Shown: positions 1 through 8,971, numbered from the stretch's first letter. The stretch is 64,000 nt of DNA from Brachybacterium halotolerans (GCF_016623465.1 NZ_JAEDAJ010000002.1:322093-386092); one strand, 5' to 3'. Notes: generated by a model from the letters alone, not told the origin. Numbers and translations are program-made.

Positions 1-1
1 A

Positions 2-1168
2 CAGGACGACGTGATGCCGTTCCTGCGCAACGTCACCCGCGGCCGCGGCATCCCCGACGAGCGGCTCGCGGAGGTCGGCGAGCACTACCGTGCGCTCGGC
101 GGGCGCTCCCCCATCAACGAGCAGAACCGCCGTCTGCTCGCGGCGCTGCGCACCGAGCTCGGCGAGCGCGGCCTCGCGGTGCCCGTGCACTGGGGCAATC
201 GCAACTGGACCCCGACCATGCGCCGAGCTGTCGAGCAGATGCACGAGGAGGGACATCGCCGCGTGCTGGCCATCGCGACCAGCGCCTACTCCTCCTACTC
301 CTCGTGCCGGCAGTACCGGGAGGACTTCGGTGCTGCGCTCGTCGAGTCCGGCCTGCTGGGTCGGATGCGGATCGACAAGGTGCGCCCGTACTTCGACCAT
401 CCGGGGTTCCTCGACCCCTTCGTCGACCACCTGGCGGAGGCCCTGGCATCCCTCGCGCGCGCCGGCACGCCGCGCGAGCGAGTGCAGGTGCTGTTCACGA
501 CGCACTCGATCCCCCTCGCGATGGCCGCCGCATCCGGCCCCGCCGAGGAGGGGCACGAGGCGCGCGGCGGGTGGTACCTCGCCCAGCACCAGGCGGCCTG
601 CCGGTACGTGATGGAGCACGCCTCCGGCGAGCACGCGCCGGCCGGCGTCGCGGACGACGCAGCCGTCCCGGGCGCCGCGGTCCCGTGGCGTCTGGTCTTC
701 CAGTCGCGCTCCGGGCCGCCGCAGGTGCCATGGCTCGAGCCCGACGTGAACGACGCCCTCCGGGAGATCGCCCGCGCGGGGACGGCGGACGCGGTGGTGC
801 TCGTACCCATCGGCTTCGTCAGCGACCACGTCGAGGTGATCTGGGACCTCGACACGGAGGCCGCGCAGACGGCGCGGGACGAGGGACTCTCGTTCCTGCG
901 CCTGCCGACCCCCGGCACGGACCCGCGATTCGTCGCCGCGCTCGCGGATCTCGTCGAGGAGCGGATGCGCGCGGACGCACCGCGCGGGTGCGCCACAGAC
1001 TTCGGGGGCACGGCGGATGTCTGCGGGACGGGCTGCTGCCTCTCCGGGAGCTCCCGTTCGAGCGCACGCCCGACCACCTCGGCGCTGGACTCCGCAGCCG
1101 ACGCCCGCACGGCTCTCGGCGACGACGGCGTGAGGCGTGCGCTCCAGGGGTACGGTGTCGGGGCATGA
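2..1168 (+). CDS. hemH: Ferrochelatase (coproporphyrin type likely), 5' end cut by window edge
   Basis: This enzyme inserts Fe2+ into a porphyrin in the cytoplasm; in actinobacteria the substrate is usually coproporphyrin III (CpfC route). The open frame runs to the left edge, and the first visible residues (QDDVMPFLRNV) match the region after the usual GGPE N-terminal motif, so only a short N-terminus is missing. Visible family signatures are the FTTHSIP block with the metal-site His, the QSRSGP block and PIGFVSDHVEV with the catalytic Glu. A C-terminal cysteine group (CATDF, then CGTGCC) resembles the [2Fe-2S] ligands of actinobacterial ferrochelatases. Its stop overlaps the next start (ATGA), so the two genes are translationally coupled. 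The function is well supported; the choice of substrate is family knowledge. Confidence 0.95.
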   Translation, partial: QDDVMPFLRNVTRGRGIPDERLAEVGEHYRALGGRSPINEQNRRLLAALRTELGERGLAVPVHWGNRNWTPTMRRAVEQMHEEGHRRVLAIATSAYSSYSSCRQYREDFGAALVESGLLGRMRIDKVRPYFDHPGFLDPFVDHLAEALASLARAGTPRERVQVLFTTHSIPLAMAAASGPAEEGHEARGGWYLAQHQAACRYVMEHASGEHAPAGVADDAAVPGAAVPWRLVFQSRSGPPQVPWLEPDVNDALREIARAGTADAVVLVPIGFVSDHVEVIWDLDTEAAQTARDEGLSFLRLPTPGTDPRFVAALADLVEERMRADAPRGCATDFGGTADVCGTGCCLSGSSRSSARPTTSALDSAADARTALGDDGVRRALQGYGVGA

Positions 1169-2874
1169 GCAGTGACCATGCCCCTGCCCCGCGCCTGACG
1201 TCGCGGGGCCCGCAGGACGACTCCGCTCGGGCCGGGGCCGACTCGCGCCGGGTCCTGGTGACGGGCGCGACGGGCTACGTGGGGAGCAGGCTCGTGCCCT
1301 CCCTTCTCGAGGAGCGGCTGACGGTGCGCGTGGCCGGGCGCAGCCGTGAGCGCCTGCGCGCGCGCCCGTGGTCCGACGAGGTCGAGATCGCCGTGACGGA
1401 CCTGGACGACCGCACCTCGGTGCGCCGAGCCCTCGCGGACGTCGACGCGGTCGTGTTCCTCGTGCACGCGATGGCCGGAGGCCGCGGTTACCAGGAGCGC
1501 GAGGCGCGGATGGCGCGGATCATGGCCGAGGAGGCGCAGCGCGCCGGCGTCGGCCGGATCGTCTACCTCTCCGGGCTGCATCCGCGCACCCAGGAGCTCA
1601 GCGAGCACATGGCCTCGCGCGAGCGAGTCGCGCAGATACTGCGCGACGGCGGTGTACCCACGCTGGTGCTGGAGGCCGCGACGGTGATCGGCGCGGGGTC
1701 GGCGAGCTTCGAGATCATCCGCCACCTGGCCGAGCGACTGCCCGTCATGCCCGCCCCGAGCTGGGTGCGCAACCGCATCGAACCGGTCGCCGTCACCGAC
1801 GTGCTGCACCACCTGACCCGCGCCGTCGCCGTCCCCGAGCCGGTGGCGGGGACATACGGCCTGGGCAGCGGCGAGCGCGATCTGCGCTTCGCCGATCTGC
1901 TCGAGCAGTACGCCCAGGTGGCCGGTCTTCCGCGGCGTCGCGTGATCGCGCTGCCGCTCCCGGCGCCGTTCCTGTCGGGACTGTGGATCGGGCTGCTCAC
2001 CCCCGTGCCGATCTCGATCGCTGTGCCGCTCGCGCAGTCCATGCGCCACGAGGCGATCACGCACGGACCACTCGCCGAGGAGGTCCTGGGATCACCGCCC
2101 GGCGGCCCCCTGCCGTACCGCAGCGCGGTGCAGGCCGCCCTGGAGGCGCAGAAGTCCGGCGATCTCGCCTCGAGCTGGGACGACGACGCGGAGGCCGCGC
2201 GCGGGCCCGAGGCTCCCCTGCCGGAGGATCCCGACTGGGCGGGTCACACCGTGTTCACGGACCTGCGGGAGCGTCGCGCCGAAGGCGTCGACCCGGCGCA
2301 GATCTGGCGGGTCATCGAGGGCATCGGCGGCGCGTCCGGCTGGTATTCCACGCCTCTGCTGTGGAGGCTGCGTGGGCTCGCGGACCGACTCATCGGCGGC
2401 CCGGGTCTGCGGCGCGGCCGCCGGGACCCGTGGCATCTGCGCGAGGGCGATGCGGTGGACTGGTGGCGCGTGGAGAAGGTCGAGCCCGGCCGGCTGCTCA
2501 CCCTGCGCGCGGAGATGCGGATGACCGGACGGGCGTGGCTGCAGCTGGGCGTCGAGGGGACCGACGGAGCCGAGAGCGCCGACGGGTCCGGCGCGGCCGA
2601 CGCTTCCCGAGGAGCCGGTACGGCCGTCTACCGCCAGCGGGCGGTCTACTTCCCCGACGGCCTGCTGGGGCGGCTCTACTGGTGGGGCATCTCGCCGTTC
2701 CACGCCCTGGTGTTCCCCTCGATGGCGCGCAACATCATCGCGGCCGCGCGGCGGCAGCAGGAGTCGGAGCGGGGCGATCAGGGAGCGGCGGGATCAGGGG
2801 CGACGGAAGGCACCTCCGCTCTCAGGCGCCGAGCAGGCCGATCGCGAGGTAGCCGGCGCAGAGGGCGCCGATGA
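1165..2874 (+). CDS. SDR-type NAD(P)-binding protein with C-terminal DUF2867
   Basis: A 569-aa protein starting at the ATG that overlaps the hemH stop. Residues about 28-38 carry the Rossmann glycine motif GATGYVGSRL of extended or atypical short-chain dehydrogenases (NmrA/complex-I NDUFA9-like). Residues about 355-545 match the DUF2867 type, with WYSTPLLWRLRG and the aromatic run YWWGISPFHALVFPS. The same two-domain architecture is common in actinobacteria, but no substrate is established. The last 35 or so residues are Arg-rich low-complexity sequence and run 53 bp into the convergent DUF202 gene, so the natural C-terminus carries little information. Coupling to ferrochelatase may be only positional. 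Confidence 0.85.
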   Translation: MSSDHAPAPRLTSRGPQDDSARAGADSRRVLVTGATGYVGSRLVPSLLEERLTVRVAGRSRERLRARPWSDEVEIAVTDLDDRTSVRRALADVDAVVFLVHAMAGGRGYQEREARMARIMAEEAQRAGVGRIVYLSGLHPRTQELSEHMASRERVAQILRDGGVPTLVLEAATVIGAGSASFEIIRHLAERLPVMPAPSWVRNRIEPVAVTDVLHHLTRAVAVPEPVAGTYGLGSGERDLRFADLLEQYAQVAGLPRRRVIALPLPAPFLSGLWIGLLTPVPISIAVPLAQSMRHEAITHGPLAEEVLGSPPGGPLPYRSAVQAALEAQKSGDLASSWDDDAEAARGPEAPLPEDPDWAGHTVFTDLRERRAEGVDPAQIWRVIEGIGGASGWYSTPLLWRLRGLADRLIGGPGLRRGRRDPWHLREGDAVDWWRVEKVEPGRLLTLRAEMRMTGRAWLQLGVEGTDGAESADGSGAADASRGAGTAVYRQRAVYFPDGLLGRLYWWGISPFHALVFPSMARNIIAAARRQQESERGDQGAAGSGATEGTSALRRRAGRSRGSRRRGRR

Positions 2875-3232
2875 CGAGCACGGCAGCGGTGCCGGCGAGC
2901 ATCGGCAGGCCGCCGCGGGCGAGGATCCCCTGTCCGCGCAGGCTGTGGTGGGCGCGCCGGTATCCGGTGGCGGCGAGCGCGTAGGCGAGGACGGCGAGGC
3001 CCGCGCCGATCACGCCGACGACCACGGCGAGGATGCCCATCGCCTCGACGGTGAACCGCATGCCCACCAGGCTCGCGACCCCGAAGGCGAGGCAGGTCCG
3101 ACGCCAGGCGAGCAGCGTGCGCTCGGGCTGCAGGCCCTTGTCGAAGACGGCGTCGGGCTCGACGGGCGAGGGACCCGCCGGTCCGCCCGACGCGTCGGAC
3201 CCCGCGGTCCCGTCGGAGGAATCTCGACTCAC
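2822..3232 (-). CDS. DUF202 family small membrane protein (second of pair)
   Basis: A 136-aa protein starting at a GTG that shares bases with the stop of the preceding gene (GTGA overlap). After a Ser/Gly/Pro-rich N-terminus of about 30 residues come the DUF202 signature ERTLLAWRRT and three hydrophobic segments (about residues 44-62, 65-85 and 110-132), giving an integral membrane protein. DUF202 (YidH-like) proteins have no assigned biochemical role. It is the last gene of a tightly overlapping trio FGE-DUF202-DUF202 and probably depends on translation of the upstream genes. Its 3' end overlaps the convergent SDR gene. Confidence 0.85.
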   Translation of the reverse strand: MSRDSSDGTAGSDASGGPAGPSPVEPDAVFDKGLQPERTLLAWRRTCLAFGVASLVGMRFTVEAMGILAVVVGVIGAGLAVLAYALAATGYRRAHHSLRGQGILARGGLPMLAGTAAVLVIGALCAGYLAIGLLGA

Positions 3233-3591
3233 GCGTACAGCCCGATCGTGACCAGGGCGGCCGCGACGACGACGCCGATGACGAGGATCCCGCCGACGGC
3301 GAGACCCGGCAGCGGGGTGCCGGCGCGCAGCGACTTCTCGGTCGCCTTCCATCCGAGCCAGGCCTGGACGGCGGCGAGGGTGCCGAGCACGAGGAACACG
3401 ATCGAGGCGGCGGCCCTCCAGCCCACGGCCTCGGGCAGGGCGAGTGCCTCGAGGGCGAAGGCTCCGGCGTACATCGCCAGGGCCGTGCGCAGCCAGGCCA
3501 GGAAGGTGCGCTCGTTGGCGAGGCTGAAGCGGGGGTCGGGCTCGTCCCCGTCGCGGTAGACGGAGGCGGGGAAGCGACGCGGGGCGGTCAT
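3229..3591 (-). CDS. DUF202 family small membrane protein (first of pair)
   Basis: A 120-aa protein starting at an ATG that overlaps the FGE stop (ATGA). The DUF202 motif NERTFLAWLRTALAMYAGAF lies at about residues 27-46 and is followed by three predicted membrane segments ending at LVTIGLYA. It is related to, but not a recent duplicate of, the next gene: both have the ERTxLAW core but diverge elsewhere. The overlaps on both sides put it in the same transcript as the FGE. A role in supporting or anchoring sulfatase maturation is conceivable from context only. Confidence 0.87.
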   Translation of the reverse strand: MTAPRRFPASVYRDGDEPDPRFSLANERTFLAWLRTALAMYAGAFALEALALPEAVGWRAAASIVFLVLGTLAAVQAWLGWKATEKSLRAGTPLPGLAVGGILVIGVVVAAALVTIGLYA

Positions 3592-4670
3592 GCGGTGGCC
3601 TTTCCGGGGGTGGTTTCGTCTGGGGTAGCGTCGGCAGGGGCGGTGAGGGCGACGGTGCGAAAGCCGGCGTTGCCCATCGAGGAGTCGGGGGTGTTCTGGG
3701 AGCGGGCGGAGTTGCGGTAGCGATTGCAGTAGGAGATGTGGCAGAGGTAGCTGCCGCCGCGCAGGAGCCGTGCATGCCCCTCCTCGGGTCCGGTGGGGTC
3801 GGGGACGGCGCCGTCGGCGTCCCTCTCCACGCCCGGCCGCCGGTACGTCGCGGGGTGGAAGAAGTCCTCGCACCACTCCCACACGTTGCCGACGCTCTGG
3901 AAGAGCCCGTAGCCGTTGGGGGCGAAGGCGCGCACCGGGGCGGTGGTGAGGAAGCCGTCCTCGCGCGTGTTCGTCCGCGGGAAGTCGCCCTGCCAGATGT
4001 TCGCGCGCCAGCCGCCGTGGTCGGCGTCTCCGCCGGTGTCCGGCTCCTCGTCGCCCCACGGGTACTTGGCGCCCTCGAGGCCACCGCGGGAGGCGTACTC
4101 CCATTCGGCCTCGGTGGGCAGACGCCGACCCGCCCATGCGCAGTACGCCTGGGCGTCGTTCCAGCTCACGTGCACCACGGGGTGGTCCTCGAGCCCGTCG
4201 ATGCTCGAGCGCCTGCCGCCCGGGTGCCGCCAGTCGGCGCCCTGCACGCCGGCCCACCAGGGGGTCCCGGAGGCGGGTCCCATGATGTCGGCGTCGTCGG
4301 CCGCGATTGCGAGGTGGAAGACCGCGGAGTAGCCGAAGGCCTCGGCCTCGGTGCGGTGCCCGGTCGCCTCGACAAAGCGGGCGAAGTCGGCGTTCGTCAC
4401 CGTGGTCGCGTCGATGTCGAGGGCGCTGATCGCGACGAGGTGGCGCGGCACCTCGCCGTCGGCGCGGTTCCTGTCCCCGGAGGAGTCGCCCATGGTGAAG
4501 GTGCCGGCGGGGAGGTGGGCCTGGGGGACGAGATCATGGCGCCCGCGCCCCGAATCACGGCGGGAGGAATGAAACGCTGGAGGCGAGACCGAGCCTCCAG
4601 CGTGCTCGAGATCGTCTCTCGTCGGGTTCCCGCAACCGCACCCACAGTCACACGCATCCGCGTTCATCAT
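3588..4670 (-). CDS. Formylglycine-generating enzyme (sulfatase maturase, SUMF1/FGE type)
   Basis: FGE oxidises the Cys of the CxPxR motif in sulfatases to formylglycine, using O2 and a copper cofactor. The 360-aa protein has the family landmarks LPAGTFTMGD, HPVVHVSWNDAQAYCAWAGR, RLPTEAEWEYASRGG, GNVWEWCEDFF and the C-terminal GGSYLCHISYCNRYR block. The latter's two cysteines (about residues 310 and 315) have the spacing of the human active-site pair Cys336/Cys341. The start chosen is the first of two adjacent ATGs preceded by GAGGAG; ATG at 4691 is an alternative. The N-terminus has an unusual CDCGCGC cluster and is about 45 residues longer than typical actinobacterial FGEs. All five sulfatases in the window carry Cys, so this is the obvious activator. 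Confidence 0.93.
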   Translation of the reverse strand: MMNADACDCGCGCGNPTRDDLEHAGGSVSPPAFHSSRRDSGRGRHDLVPQAHLPAGTFTMGDSSGDRNRADGEVPRHLVAISALDIDATTVTNADFARFVEATGHRTEAEAFGYSAVFHLAIAADDADIMGPASGTPWWAGVQGADWRHPGGRRSSIDGLEDHPVVHVSWNDAQAYCAWAGRRLPTEAEWEYASRGGLEGAKYPWGDEEPDTGGDADHGGWRANIWQGDFPRTNTREDGFLTTAPVRAFAPNGYGLFQSVGNVWEWCEDFFHPATYRRPGVERDADGAVPDPTGPEEGHARLLRGGSYLCHISYCNRYRNSARSQNTPDSSMGNAGFRTVALTAPADATPDETTPGKATA

Positions 4671-4817
4671 TCTCCTCGTCTGCACGATCATCCTCCAGCG
4701 CAGTGCTCGACCCAACGCTCCATCGATTCTTGCAGGCACTCAGCCGCGGCGTCGGCGCCACTGCGCCCGGAAAGGACTCCGGCCGAGCCCCTCGGCTCAA
4801 CTCCCCGCACCGGGTGC

Positions 4818-6167
4818 TCAGATGGTTGCGAAGACGTTGAGCAGAGGGTCGGCGCTGCGCTCGAGTTCGGCCCTGAGCGCCGTGCGGGCAGCGAGCAGAT
4901 CGTCGGCACGCGCGGGATCGCCCGCGAGGTTCTCGAGGCAGTCGGGGTCGTTCCGCAGGTCGTAGAGCTCCTCAGGTGCGCGTCGGAGGTAGAACGCCGT
5001 GCGCTCCTCGAGGGCGTCGTCACCCTCCGCGGCGCCGACCATCGCCCCCCAGCTGAGCCCCTGCATGTTCTCCGCGCGGTACTCCTCCTCCCCATCCGAC
5101 CAGGAGTTCCAGACGTACCCCCAGTCGGCGGTCTGCACGCAGCGCATCTCGTATCGCCGCTTGGCGCTCGTCTCATGGAACACCGTGTGCACCCGATCCC
5201 GGCCGGCGATCTCGCGCGCACCGGCGCTCTCCTCGAGCAGCGGCATCAGCGTGCAGCCATCCAGGCCCTCAGGGACCTGCGATCCGATGATCTCGCAGAA
5301 GGTCGGGAAGAGATCCAGCGTGCTCACGAACGGTTCCTCGAGGACCGCGCCCTCGCGGATCCTTCCCGGCCAGGCGACGATCAGCGGCGTCGAGGTGCTG
5401 CGCAGGTAACAGTTCGCCTTGGCGAACGGGAAGGCCATGCCGTTGTCGGACAGGAACACCACGATGGTCTCCTGCGCCTGACCGCTGTCCTCGAGTGCGT
5501 CCAGTACCTCGCCGACCACGTCGTCGCAGCGCCGGGCGGAGCTCAGGTACTGCGCGACCTCTCTGCGCACCTCGGGCAGATCCGGAAGGAAGCCCGGGAC
5601 CTCGACCTCCTCTGCGGAGAACACCCTCGACGGTTCGGGGTACGCGGCGCGCTGCTGTGCACTCCACTTCGCGCGCTCGTCCTCGCTCCCGTGGAACGGG
5701 CGGTGGGGGTCATGCGCGTTGGCCATCAGGAACCACGGGCGAGCATCCTCCGCGGCTTCCGCGATGAACTCCCGCGCGGCCCGTCCGTAGGCCTCCGGAC
5801 TGCGACCGAGGCCCAGCTGCGACATGGACCGGGCGAAGTCCCACTTGAACCTCTCGACGGGTTCGATGTGGTCGACCTTCCCCAGGATCCCCGCGCTGAA
5901 CCCCTGTTCGTGGAGGTGATCGGTGAGGACCCCGATGCCGTCCGCGATGGGGCCGAAGCCCTCAGCGCCGTTGCGGTGCGGCAGGCATCCCGTCATGATC
6001 GCCGACCTGCTGGGCTGACACACTGCGATCGGGACATGACTGCGGCGGAACGACATCCCCGCGGACGCGAGGGCGTCAAGCCGGGGCGTGGCGCAGCGAT
6101 CGCCGCCGAACGCCCCCGGTGTGCGCGCATCCATGTCGTCGGCCGTGATGAGCAGGATGTTCGTCAT
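4818..6167 (-). CDS. Type I sulfatase, sulfamidase-like (sulfatase 1)
   Basis: A 449-aa alkaline-phosphatase-superfamily sulfatase that would hydrolyse a sulfate ester or sulfamate. The N-terminal metal site is NILLITADDMD, and the nucleophile Cys50 lies in CQPSR followed by SAIMTG, the formylglycine consensus. VVFLSDNGMAFPFAK supplies the second metal-binding DN pair. The protein begins directly with the first beta-strand and has no signal peptide, so it is predicted to be cytosolic. The start is supported by GAGGAAC six bases upstream. It is divergent from the MFS gene, with a 25-bp palindrome between them, and the FGE gene lies downstream on the same strand. The overall look resembles heparan N-sulfatase; the substrate is unproven. 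Confidence 0.9.
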   Translation of the reverse strand: MTNILLITADDMDARTPGAFGGDRCATPRLDALASAGMSFRRSHVPIAVCQPSRSAIMTGCLPHRNGAEGFGPIADGIGVLTDHLHEQGFSAGILGKVDHIEPVERFKWDFARSMSQLGLGRSPEAYGRAAREFIAEAAEDARPWFLMANAHDPHRPFHGSEDERAKWSAQQRAAYPEPSRVFSAEEVEVPGFLPDLPEVRREVAQYLSSARRCDDVVGEVLDALEDSGQAQETIVVFLSDNGMAFPFAKANCYLRSTSTPLIVAWPGRIREGAVLEEPFVSTLDLFPTFCEIIGSQVPEGLDGCTLMPLLEESAGAREIAGRDRVHTVFHETSAKRRYEMRCVQTADWGYVWNSWSDGEEEYRAENMQGLSWGAMVGAAEGDDALEERTAFYLRRAPEELYDLRNDPDCLENLAGDPARADDLLAARTALRAELERSADPLLNVFATI

Positions 6168-6219
6168 CAGGTTCCTCTCGTTCCTCTGATCCGGAGCTTG
6201 CCGAGACTCCACTCTACTG

Positions 6220-6244
6220 TTATTTTCTCCTCTGGAGTAACTAA
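6220..6244. promoter_or_regulatory. Putative ROK operator, copy 1
   Basis: Imperfect palindrome with left arm TTATTTTCTCC, 3-nt centre TCT and right arm GGAGTAACTAA; 8 of 11 arm positions are complementary. It sits in the divergent promoter region, 53 bp upstream of sulfatase 1 and 33-51 bp upstream of the MFS start. Two more 25-bp sites of the same layout occur at 8972 and 12195. AT-rich arms around a short centre fit operators of ROK/NagC/XylR repressors. Confidence 0.7.
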
Positions 6245-6295
6245 CGTTGCGCCCTGCTCCAGGCATAACACTTCCCGATGAAGCGAGGTCTCCCC

Positions 6296-7681
6296 GTGAC
6301 ACACGTCGACACCGGCGCACCGCCTGCGCCCTCCCCGACGGCCCGCCGGGTCGCACCCGGAGTCATCTACTTCTTCGGAGCGCTGGGGGCGCTGATCTGG
6401 GGGTACGACAACGGAGTGCTCGCCGGCGCACTGCTGTTCATCGAACCGCAGTTCTCGATGACACCGACTGAGATAGGCCTCGTCGGGTCCTTCCTCTCCA
6501 TCGGCTCCGCCCTCGGGGCCGTCACCTCCGGCCTGCTCGCGAACCCGCTCGGGCGCAAGCGACTGATCTTCATCGCGTCCCTGGTCTTCGCGGTCGGCAT
6601 CGCCCTGGCGACGTTCGCCAGCGGCGTCCCGATGCTCATGCTCGCGCGCCTCGTGCTGGGACTCGGGATCGGGCTCGTGGCGGTCTCGATCCCCGTCTAC
6701 CTGGCCGAGATCTCCCCGGCAGGAGTACGCGGGCGCATCGGCTCCCTCACTCAGCTGATGATCGCCTCCGGCATCCTCCTGGGGTACATCGGCAACCTCG
6801 CACTCTCCCCGTTCGGCGCCTGGCGACTCATGTTCGCGGTCATGATCGTGCCCACGATCGTCCTCGCGATCGGAGTCTGGGTCCTGCCCGAGAGCCCCCG
6901 ATGGCTGCTGCGCAAGGGCCGCCTGGACGAGGCTCGCGCCCAGCTCGCGCAGCAGGTGGACGCCGAGGAGCTCGAGCGCACCGTGAGCGAGATGCAGGAG
7001 TCCCTCGCCACCCGGCGCCTGCCTCTGCGCCAGGCCTTCGCCACGGGACTGGGGAAGATCATCGTGCTCGCGATCGCCCTGGAGATGCTGACGCAGCTGC
7101 TGGGCATCAACACCATCGTCTACTACGCCCCGAGCATCCTGAAGTCGATGGGCTTCTCCGATCACGCCGCTCTCGTCAACACGATCGGCTTCGGCGTGGT
7201 CTCCGTCGTGTTCACGGTGATCGCCGGTCGCGTGATCGACCGCTTGGGCCGGCGCTTCCTGATGGGTTTCGGCGCACTGATCATGGCCGCAGCCATGATC
7301 ACGATGGCCACGCTCTCCGCCACCATCGGATTCACCGTGGGGGTCAGCGGCATCATCGGGATCATCGCTCTGTGCGTGTTCAAAGCGACCTACTCGCTGA
7401 GCTGGGGCACCGCGACCCGTATCGTGGTCTCCGAGCTCCTGCCCACCCGCATCCGCGGATCGATGCAGGGGATCGCGCAGATCTTCAATTACGCCGCGAC
7501 GTTCGTCCTGTCTCTGACCTTCCCGATCCTCCTGGCCACCGGTAGCGGTCTCGCCTTCGCGATCTTCGGGTGCATGGGGATCCTTGCCTCGATCGTCGTC
7601 TTCCTGTTCCTCCCCGAGACCAAGGGCAAGACCCTCGAAGAGATCGAAGCGCAGGTGACCGCCCGCAAGGTCGGGCGCTGA
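6296..7681 (+). CDS. MFS sugar transporter (sugar porter family)
   Basis: A proton-coupled sugar importer of the inner membrane, 461 aa from the GTG at 6296, which has AGCGAGG seven bases upstream. An ATG at 6278 would add six residues but lacks a ribosome-binding site. Sugar-porter signatures are visible: GYDNGVLAGALLF in TM1, GRK in loop 2-3, the PESPRWLL motif after TM6, an Arg/Asp-containing GRVIDRLGRR loop between TM8 and TM9, and PETKGKTLEEIE after TM12. Divergent from sulfatase 1 and sharing the 6220 palindrome, it is the best candidate importer for the sulfated sugar substrates; that specificity is inferred from context. A strong hairpin follows the stop. Confidence 0.92.
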   Translation: MTHVDTGAPPAPSPTARRVAPGVIYFFGALGALIWGYDNGVLAGALLFIEPQFSMTPTEIGLVGSFLSIGSALGAVTSGLLANPLGRKRLIFIASLVFAVGIALATFASGVPMLMLARLVLGLGIGLVAVSIPVYLAEISPAGVRGRIGSLTQLMIASGILLGYIGNLALSPFGAWRLMFAVMIVPTIVLAIGVWVLPESPRWLLRKGRLDEARAQLAQQVDAEELERTVSEMQESLATRRLPLRQAFATGLGKIIVLAIALEMLTQLLGINTIVYYAPSILKSMGFSDHAALVNTIGFGVVSVVFTVIAGRVIDRLGRRFLMGFGALIMAAAMITMATLSATIGFTVGVSGIIGIIALCVFKATYSLSWGTATRIVVSELLPTRIRGSMQGIAQIFNYAATFVLSLTFPILLATGSGLAFAIFGCMGILASIVVFLFLPETKGKTLEEIEAQVTARKVGR

Positions 7682-7688
7682 CGCACCG

Positions 7689-7727
7689 CGGCGCGGCACC
7701 GGGCGACCAGAGCCCGGCGCCGCGCCG
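7689..7727. terminator. Bidirectional hairpin terminator between MFS and ROK genes
   Basis: A 16-bp GC-rich stem with a single A-C mismatch (left arm from 7689, right arm ending at 7727) encloses a 7-nt loop. It starts 8 bp after the MFS stop and lies between two convergent genes. No T-run follows, as is usual for high-GC actinobacteria, so termination activity is inferred from position and stem strength. Confidence 0.65.
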
Positions 7728-7764
7728 ACTCCGTTCGGCCCGAGCACCGCGCCCCCAGGGACCC

Positions 7765-8946
7765 TCAGCCGCGCACGCTGTAGACGAACCTCTCCAGGGC
7801 GACAGCCGCGGCACCGACGACGCCCGAGGCGGACCCGAAGGTGGGCCGGGCCAGCAGCAGAGTCTCTCGCAGGAGAGGGAAGACCCGAGCGCGGGTGGCC
7901 AGGTCCAGTCGCTCCAGGAGCTCGTCGCTCGCACCGTCGAGGATGCCTCCGACGACCACGAGTTCGGGCCCCAGGAGATTGACCGCCGCGGCCAGGCCGA
8001 TCGACAGATCGTCCACGGTGCGCCGCAGGAGCTCGGCCACGGCCGGGTCCTGTGGCGCATGCTCTTCCATGCGCCGCAGCGGGTTCTCCCCCTCGCTCCC
8101 GGGGATCGCAGCCAAGGCGCGCGTGAGCGCCGGCTCCGCGACGACGGCCTCGAGACACCCCGTCGATCCGCACGTGCAGGGCTCTCCCGTATCGGAGACA
8201 TGGACATGGCCGAGCTCGCTCACCCCGTGCCGCCCACCCAGGAAGGGCTCGCCACGCAGGACGAGCCCCAGTCCGACGCCCGTCTTGACGTACACGAAGG
8301 CGAGACTCGACGCGCGAGCTCCGAAGCGGCTCTCCGCGAGAGCCATCGCGGAGACGTTGTGCTCCGCGATGACGGGGAGTCCGAGCTCGGCTTCGACGAT
8401 GTCGGCGACCGGGGCGTCGCTCCAGCCCAGGTTCAGGGACAGTGAGTTGGTTCGACCGTCCGGCTCCACGACGCCGGGGGCCGCGACCCCCACGGCAACG
8501 GGATCGTGCGCCCCGAGGAGGTCCTCGTCCACACGCCGGGCGATCGAGCGCAGCGCCTCGTCCTGCGGCAGCCCGTCATCGAAGGTGAACACGGTCTGCT
8601 CCACCACACGGCCGAGACCGTCGACGATCGCGGCCTGTGCCGTGCCGACCCCGATCTGGATCCCGCACACGGCCAGCGTCTCGGAGCGCAGATGGAGCGC
8701 CACCGCGGGCCGTCCGATGCGCGCGCCCCCCGGGGCGGCCCCCTCTTCGACATACCCGGCCGTCACGAGCGGCGCGACCGCCTTCGTCACCGTCGTCGGC
8801 GAGAGACCGGAGATCTCTGCGATCTCGCTGCGCGAGAGCGGCCCCCGATCGCGCAGGAGCGTGAGCACGAGACCGTCGTGCCGGCCGCTGAGCGGCCCGG
8901 GGAGCTCGACACGTCGACGGCGGTTGCGTGCTGCTGTGGCGGCCAT
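7765..8946 (-). CDS. ROK family transcriptional repressor (NagC/XylR type)
   Basis: A 393-aa regulator. The N-terminal winged helix-turn-helix covers about residues 20-80 (LLRDRGPLSRSEIAEISGLS), followed by an ROK sugar-kinase-like domain with the zinc motif CTCGSTGCLE. The conserved GHVHV and the glycine-rich VGVAAPGVVEPDG are consistent with sugar sensing; whether any kinase activity remains is not clear. The start is the ATG at 8946. The divergent sulfatase 2 gene and the palindrome at 8972-8996 lie just upstream, which suggests autoregulation. Matching palindromes before sulfatase 1/MFS and sulfatase 3 make it the likely local repressor, released by a sugar or sulfated sugar. Confidence 0.92.
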   Translation of the reverse strand: MAATAARNRRRRVELPGPLSGRHDGLVLTLLRDRGPLSRSEIAEISGLSPTTVTKAVAPLVTAGYVEEGAAPGGARIGRPAVALHLRSETLAVCGIQIGVGTAQAAIVDGLGRVVEQTVFTFDDGLPQDEALRSIARRVDEDLLGAHDPVAVGVAAPGVVEPDGRTNSLSLNLGWSDAPVADIVEAELGLPVIAEHNVSAMALAESRFGARASSLAFVYVKTGVGLGLVLRGEPFLGGRHGVSELGHVHVSDTGEPCTCGSTGCLEAVVAEPALTRALAAIPGSEGENPLRRMEEHAPQDPAVAELLRRTVDDLSIGLAAAVNLLGPELVVVGGILDGASDELLERLDLATRARVFPLLRETLLLARPTFGSASGVVGAAAVALERFVYSVRG

Positions 8947-8971
8947 GCCTTGATCGTACAGGCGCGGTGGT

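Noticed and set aside
295-2064. Long minus-strand open frame opposite hemH and the SDR gene
   Set aside because: Arg/His/Gln-rich translation without motifs; typical shadow frame of high-GC coding DNA.
4575-4602. Perfect 10-bp stem (CGCTGGAGGC/GCCTCCAGCG) near the 5' end of the FGE gene
   Set aside because: It lies inside the predicted coding region and has no flanking regulatory features; it could matter only if the true FGE start is downstream, which cannot be decided here.
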